From Chlorops oryzae (lineage: Eukaryota > Arthropoda > Insecta > Diptera > Chloropidae), in assembly GCA_020466095.1 (NCBI GenBank), contig CM035809.1, positions 4,628,223-4,692,222 of the forward strand: 64,000 nt of DNA, written 5' to 3'. Below the pieces are notes generated by a model that saw nothing but the letters and a program-made list of their open reading frames with translations, was not told the DNA's origin and searched no databases. Position 1 is the first letter of the stretch. Every line of letters starts with the position of its first letter. Made by a program: the position numbers and the translations under genes. Shown here piece after piece: positions 58,340 through 64,000 of this stretch.

Positions 58340-59580
58340 ATTTTTCCACTTATTGTTAGTTCCTGCCAAGGGAAACATGAAAACTTTGACAAAAAAAAAA
58401 AAATCCCGATAAAATATGTGTTGAATTAGGTCCATTGAATTTTATCTGATCTCAACCAGAGGCATACGCAGGGGCTTATAAAAGGGCTTCGAAGTTCGGG
58501 TGATGCCTCCAGTACCAATGCTATGCGTACGGCCCGGATTAAACATACGTAGGAGGTCAATTTTATTTAGTCTCACCTATCACAATCACTTTTTTTTGCT
58601 TTCAGCTCATAATATTTAACCCTTATCCTGCACTTCAAAAATATGTTTCAAATGTTTTCACTCATGGCATGAAATGTTAATCTCGTAGTGAACTTTAAAG
58701 GTCAATTTATTGAACTTGGAACTTTTGTTTAAATATTTCGTGCTATTTGAATCACTTGGACAAAAGACTGCTTGGAAATAGTTAAAATACAACTTAAAAA
58801 CGGTTTGGGAAATTTTGACCGATAAATACAGGATAAGGGCTAAAATAAATAGGATTTAAAATTATGAAAACTTTTAACAACAGTTAGACAGTGAAATGAT
58901 CTAATTTCTGCTTGGAATGGCAGTCTCATTTGACTTTTTGGTGGTGCTCAGGTAGTGGGAGCCCAAAACGTGATTCTTATTGCTTATCAATGGAATTACG
59001 AGTATAGATGTTAGAGGAAATTGCCATCAAATATTTTCATGCCTCGAGTTCTTCCCAAAAAGAATTGATAAAAAAGATGAAAATCCTGGTCGTAAAAATT
59101 TTTGACCAATTTAAGGTAACAAACTCTCAACGATTTTGGAACAAGAGGGAGAAAAAAAATGCATTGCTCTCCTCCGGAAGTAGTTTACTTGGAGAGGTGG
59201 TGGGAATCAGTATGTAGAAAGATCCTGAGAGCGTTGCTGGCGGTAGCGTATCTACGGGTATGACCTCCCTCACCATTAAAGTCGAAAGAAAATACAGAAG
59301 CCAAAAGCAACTCTCATATCCGAAGTCGGTGTGCGTCTGTTTCGTATCGAATGGTTTGTTTTATAAATCTGTCCTGCATATAGTCGTTGGACTAAGCAAC
59401 AATTAATTTCAGCACTCTAAAGCGAACCCGATACGACACTGAATTGCTTACTGAATTCAAATGTACGTGTTCAGGATGTTTGCGCCAAGACTTTACTGAA
59501 CTCAGCCATTCAGTAGGTACGCAAAATTAAAACGATTTGGATTTTGCTTACTGAATCGGTTTCGTCGTCTATTTCACTAA
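58340..59580. other. Spacer, no gene seen
   Basis: No recognisable gene. Weak similarity of 58860-58990 to 46500-46620 suggests an old dispersed repeat. Confidence 0.35.
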
Positions 59581-59585
59581 CACAC

Positions 59586-60010
59586 ATACAGGGTGCTTCT
59601 TTTATAGGCATGGTAGGGGAGGCAAAGATGAACATAAAATCGTATGAGAGGGAGGGGTCGCAAATGCAATGCACCTCTAAGAAATTATAGGGCCTTAAAG
59701 ATTCTAATCCGGAAGTTGAGAAAAAAAACAATTCTCCCATGATAATGGTTTATCGTAGAAAAAAACTGTAAACCGAGGTTTGAAAGATAATTGTATGAGC
59801 TTTTAAGAAAAATTAAATTGATGTTGAAAATTTGAGTCATTGAGGGAAAAATAAAGGGTCAAAGTCGAAACTTCTGAAAAAACTTTAATTTTTTTTACTT
59901 TGAGAGCCATTTTGGTATGAAAAAGGTCTTATTAGCATATGCTTTTCTAATTTTTTTCCGAATCTGCTGTCGATTTCCTTTAAAACCGTAGTACATATGC
60001 TATACCTTAT
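59586..60010 (+). mobile_element. Copy of the CAGGGTG-ended element
   Basis: Begins TACAGGGTGCTTC like the element at 15318, then TCGTATGAGAGGGAGGGGTCG. It shares ordered blocks with the reversed copy at 45060-45540, ending near TTTAAAACCGTAGTACATATG. Non-coding; the right end is not precisely defined. Confidence 0.6.
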
Positions 60011-60014
60011 TTGC

Positions 60015-61060
60015 GGTTTAACCATCGAAAAAATGGAACGAACTTGAACTTGAATTCAGTACCATGTCGGGTTCGCTTAACGTTTGAGCATAGAAAGAAA
60101 CATAACTGTAAACTCTACTCGACAAATCACAATGATTTTGGAGGGGCTTAGTTTATACGATAATGTTTTGATGGATTGAAATCGAAGAGACCCTATGCTG
60201 CGCTTAATTTTATTTAATTACCTTGGAAATCTGACAGTTTATGGAAAATCACGTTCCATATTCATAATCATAATCGAAAATTACTTTTACAGCACATTTC
60301 AATTGCTCGAAATGAATATAGCAACAATAATATTCAATAAATTTAAAGCTCAGATGATGCTTAAACATTGAGAATATCACTAAGCACGAATCAAAATTAA
60401 CGCTTTACAGTCCTCATAACGATTTAATTAGAAATATACGCAAACAGGAAGTCAACTACGTGATTACAGAACGCCTCACATGAGCTAGTAATAGGCCTTA
60501 TCGTTGCAGCAATCGAGATGATTGTAATGACACCTCATATCTGCCAATCCATCAAACCGTTCAGGCTTCAGACCGTATCAGAGCAGCACATATTGATCTC
60601 CGTCATTAGTCGATTTTAAATTGCGGGCTCATTTTCATTGCTTTTTATTGAGTAAAGAAGTCCATAAAGCAATTACCTTATCTTCAAATCATCGTACGCG
60701 TTTAAGCTATTATCAATTAAAAAAAAAAAAAAAAAAGCTCCAAAGCAAGCAAACTTTCGTCCAACGCATTGTATGAGTATTGAATATTGAATTTCTTGCG
60801 CATACGCTGCTGTGTGCTTATTAAAATGCCGACTTAATAATCTCTTCGAACGCCAAACAATTTTTTTTTCTCCAATTTTTTTTTCAGTCGCAAGCAACAA
60901 TGTATTGCTTGTGCCTCGGATGTTTTAAGCAAATCGACACGTTCCTATTTTTAATTGAGTGCTAGACTCAATTAGAGAAAATCGCTATTCGCTTTTGTGT
61001 TACATGAAAAAAGCAAATTCTTTTCGACACTCCATTCCGCTTTCGTGTTTATTAACTGCT
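60015..61060. other. AT-rich spacer, no gene seen
   Basis: No coding region, RNA gene or terminal repeat was recognised. Confidence 0.35.
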
Positions 61061-61067
61061 ATCAGAC

Positions 61068-61181
61068 ATGAATACCTCCAGCAGCAGCAACAACAACAAA
61101 AACAACAGCTACATGAATCTGGCACACTTAACACGCCCACTAGGCTGGCAGTTGTCTTCACGGATCAAGCATAAATTAATG
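61068..61181 (+). CDS. Possible short N-terminal exon, Ser/Asn-rich (weak)
   Basis: From ATG at 61068, 38 codons read MNTSSSSNNNKNNSYMNLAH, then TRPLGWQLSSRIKHKLM, with a GT (ATG/gtaaaa) right after. CAG/CAA-type triplet repeats drive the Ser/Asn run. The base composition is less AT-biased than the flanks, which is why I list it. There is no partner exon, no conserved domain and the donor is average. A chance triplet repeat in non-coding DNA is at least as likely. Confidence 0.2.
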
Positions 61182-61199
61182 GTAAAAATTGTTTTAAAT

Positions 61200-63350
61200 A
61201 TTTTCCACCAAAAAAAAAAAAAAATTATAAATACTCGACAGCTTGTACATAGCCTACGCGCGCTTTAAGTGTTAATAACATAATTAATATTTATTTTTAA
61301 TTTAATTAAAGCGGTAAATTGTATCAATTAAGTCAGAATATATAAAAAAAAATTTGGTTGGGTTGAGCTCGTGGGGACAATTTTCATTGAATAAATTTGC
61401 ATACAATATGAATTTAAATAAGAATTCGGAACGTCTCAATCATTTTAGAATGTGAGACACTAAAAATTAATTAATTACCCAAAAAATTAAGTTTGAAAAT
61501 TGACGGAAAAATACAGTGGAATGATACTAATGACATTCGCTTTAAGAACTTCAAACATGTACGAACAAGAAACTTATACAATGAAATTGTTTTGAAATGA
61601 CGTCCCAATATTCTAAGATCCTAGTAAGATCAACTATCCCGCAGGGGGAATCATTTATGATTAACGGGCTTGGCAAACCCGCGGACCCCAGCCAAATGTC
61701 CACCAATACATGATACAGGTATGGGGTCAAAGTGGATGTGCAGGAACCTTTTGGGGAATGTACGCAGAGTTGACCATACGACTTGCAAATATTGTTGGTG
61801 TGGTACAGCTATACTAATATAGTTGTACTCACACCTATTGTTATCTATGACGCAAAAATGGTACCACCGGGAGATCCAGAATATGTTTTATTATTCTGCC
61901 CGGTCTTTTGGACACCGACCTTCGGTGAGAATCGTTGGGGCTGTGGAATCTATGAGGTGAAGATAGCACCGAAACTCGACACAGGTTCGCCGTATCCAGG
62001 GGAGGCATATTCCAAAAATATTGGGGGGGAAAAAAATTTTATGCGGGGAACAATACGCAGTGTTTAGTAGATGTCAAATTATGAAAAAGTGCAGTATATC
62101 CACTGCAATTGGAATAAAGTTCTAACTCTTCTCGGAATGGGAAAGATATCGATACTTATAGACAATCTTTGACACATATTTTGGTTGGAGGAGGTTGGAA
62201 CCAGTGTTCGGAGAATTCTGCACGAATGTGAAAATTAATTAAGAAATATGAAAGATGATTTATCTCAGATGAATTATGGGGATTGCAGAATAAAAGTGTG
62301 ATATTCTAGAATATCTTTACAAAATTTTCAAATATTTTTTTCAGTTGCCGAAATATTGGGGGGGGGGGGCATGGCCGCTCCAATAAAATTTTTGGAGGGG
62401 CAAAAAGTGCCTTGCCCCCATAGTTGCCGCGCCTGGCCGTGTCGCTTCATGCCCACTGAGAGGCGGAGTGGGTACACTGTGTAGTAAAGTACAGTGGAAC
62501 CCTCTGTGTCTTGGATACTGACCTGGAAAACAACATACGGCTAGTGAGATCTACTTGGAGTATTGTCACAGTTCAAATAAATTGTTCGGTTTTCTTCTAT
62601 CGTAATATGAGGATATGAAATCTCAGCTCTTCGAAAAAGTATTATTGAAAGTTCTTCCGGTCTCTGAATTCCCTAACCATTTTTTTCAATGACTTGCAAG
62701 AGCCTGTCAAAGCTTATCACTGGTCTAGCATGACCTTAAATATATTTAGAAAAAAATTACAGTGACAGAAGTAATTATAATAGGTTTTAATGGAAGAAAT
62801 GCCTTAGTATTAGGTACCAAAAAATCATTTAAAAATCGATGGCAAAAAGCCGTAAAATATCCAAACTACTTCATCCGAAGATTGCTCTAAAAATCTTTGA
62901 TTAATGCCCAAAATATCATTTGAAATATTTTTTATTATTAATATTAGAGGTTTTCAAGCAAATGTGGGGAAGTTTCCGAGTTTTGGAATTGATTTGAATG
63001 AAAAAAGTTTTCCACAGTTGTCTATGACGCGAAATATATGTATGTATCAGAACAATCATATCGTTAAATTGTAACGTGGTCCACTGTTTAAGTGAATTGA
63101 ATGTTCTATAAAAGATGAGGATCCCAGAAGCAGTAACAAAATTATTTTCATTTTCTTTTTCAAAGTTAAAAAGTTTCTGAATTTTGTTCGAAAAAATTCG
63201 AAATATTCTTCAATCTTCTAACTAATTCGTCTGACCGCCTGTTACTTCAAACAAATCAAGCGTCCATCAATAAGCACAAGCAGCTTAATTGAAATAGCGA
63301 ACTAAATGACCAAATCACACATTTTATGAGAATGTAATTTTATAAAATCA
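61200..63350. other. Spacer with degraded repeat sequence
   Basis: No supported gene. The stretch 61640-62480 is GC-richer and has two similar G-run segments (AAATATTGGGGGG near 62015 and near 62350), which suggests an old transposon. I could not define ends. Confidence 0.35.
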
Positions 63351-63354
63351 TATA

Positions 63355-63556
63355 GATTAGTTTAGTGTGGCTGTCATCATTAAGGGTGACACATTTAGGC
63401 ACCAAATGAGCCCAATGTCACACCACGAATAATGGGAAAACAAAGAAAAGCAAAAACAGAAAAAAAACGACACAAACATCCACACGACCAGAGCTGGGAG
63501 TTGAACCCAGGGCCCCTCGATTCTTAAATTGTCAACTGCGGCACAGAGGCCAACAC
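63355..63556 (-). repeat. tRNA-derived SINE, nearly complete
   Basis: On the minus strand: GCCTCTGTGCCGCAGTTGAC, B box GGTTCAACTCCC, then GTGGATGTTTGTGTCG, GTTTTCCCATTATTCGTGGT, and an end at CACCCTTAATGATGACAGCC. The head matches 7797-7860 and the body matches 53386-53582, which makes this the best copy of the family in the window. Confidence 0.82.
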
Positions 63557-63581
63557 AAAACAAAAATCATATATCAAAATA

Positions 63582-63678
63582 GGTCTGTTCCCGTACTGCA
63601 CGAGACTGCCCAATTTTTTGAAAACTGTATGAAAATTGGACAGTTTTTTGGCAATTTCGTGCAGTACGGGAACAGACC
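63582..63678. mobile_element. 97-bp MITE with GGTCTGTTCCCGTACTGCAC ends
   Basis: A 23-bp perfect inverted match (GGTCTGTTCCCGTACTGCAC plus GA-side extension) forms both ends, with TA on each side (63580-63581, 63679-63680). The interior also pairs partly (GACTGCCCAATTTT with AAAATTGGACAGTT), so the whole element can fold. Confidence 0.8.
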
Positions 63679-64000
63679 TAATATGAAAAAAATTTTTAAA
63701 ATATTCCACCTGTTTGTGTCAACCGAAAGTCGATAATTTTTCTGTGCAAACATTTCACTCTCGAGTTTCCACAGCTCCTTAAAAACCAGCATTTTCTTTA
63801 ATGAATAAAAATAATTAACTCTTAAAAGGAATTACTTTCGATGAGTTTTAAGGCGAAAATCAAACCTCTTAAGGACATGTTTCAGAGGAATTAGTTTTGA
63901 GATTTTACAGAATATTGTAATTATTCTAACTCATTTTTGTCCTTTTAAGGAATGTTTTCTCGAGCCCTTGTATATTAAGGCACACAACTTCGTTGACCAG

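Noticed and set aside
61640..62480. Coding remnant of a retrotransposon
   Set aside because: GC content rises, but I could find no reverse transcriptase, integrase or gag motif in any frame.

Overview
Dipteran (higher fly) nuclear DNA. The main evidence is a flight-muscle-type actin with the fly-specific split at codon 307, an AdamTS-A/GON-1 type metalloprotease with a GON domain, very AT-rich spacers, short GT-AG introns, and a dense load of insect DNA transposons and tRNA-derived SINEs. Nothing prokaryotic is present. I recognise two host genes (Act88F and AdamTS-A, both on the minus strand) and the last two exons of a third gene on the plus strand that I cannot name.

Layout. 1-8.1 kb is transposon territory: a foldback, a 2.3-kb hAT element with a perfect 8-bp target duplication and a broken transposase, a 1.0-kb TA-flanked element with long inverted arms, a TTAA-flanked element nested in another TA-flanked element, and a tRNA-derived SINE with a CCTAA tail. 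8.45-12.4 kb holds Act88F: two coding exons, a predicted 2.3-kb leader intron, and a TATA/initiator promoter at about 12.35 kb. 15.3-28.2 kb holds more nested elements. These include a hAT-like element inside a TA element, a small hAT-like element with a perfect 8-bp duplication, tRNA-like inverted arms, and a hAT transposase interrupted by a 4.0-kb insert bounded by perfect 18-bp inverted repeats and a 4-bp duplication. 28.3-30.75 kb is the 3' end of the unnamed plus-strand gene, whose presumed 3' UTR contains a CAACAATCAAC-rich tandem array. 30.79-37.72 kb is a homogeneous satellite of about 14 monomers of roughly 490 bp. 40.7-54.67 kb is AdamTS-A (19 coding exons assembled here, about 1547 residues). 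Its introns carry a 0.75-kb CATAT pentanucleotide satellite and several MITEs and SINEs. 54.9-55.3 kb is a polypurine tract. The rest, to 64 kb, is intronic or intergenic DNA with more MITEs and SINEs.

The two named genes act separately. Act88F makes the thin-filament actin of indirect flight muscle. AdamTS-A makes a secreted or membrane-anchored zinc protease that remodels extracellular matrix. Coordinates of exons and transposon ends were read by hand from splice signals, reading phase and inverted or direct repeats. Names rest on remembered family features, not on a database search.
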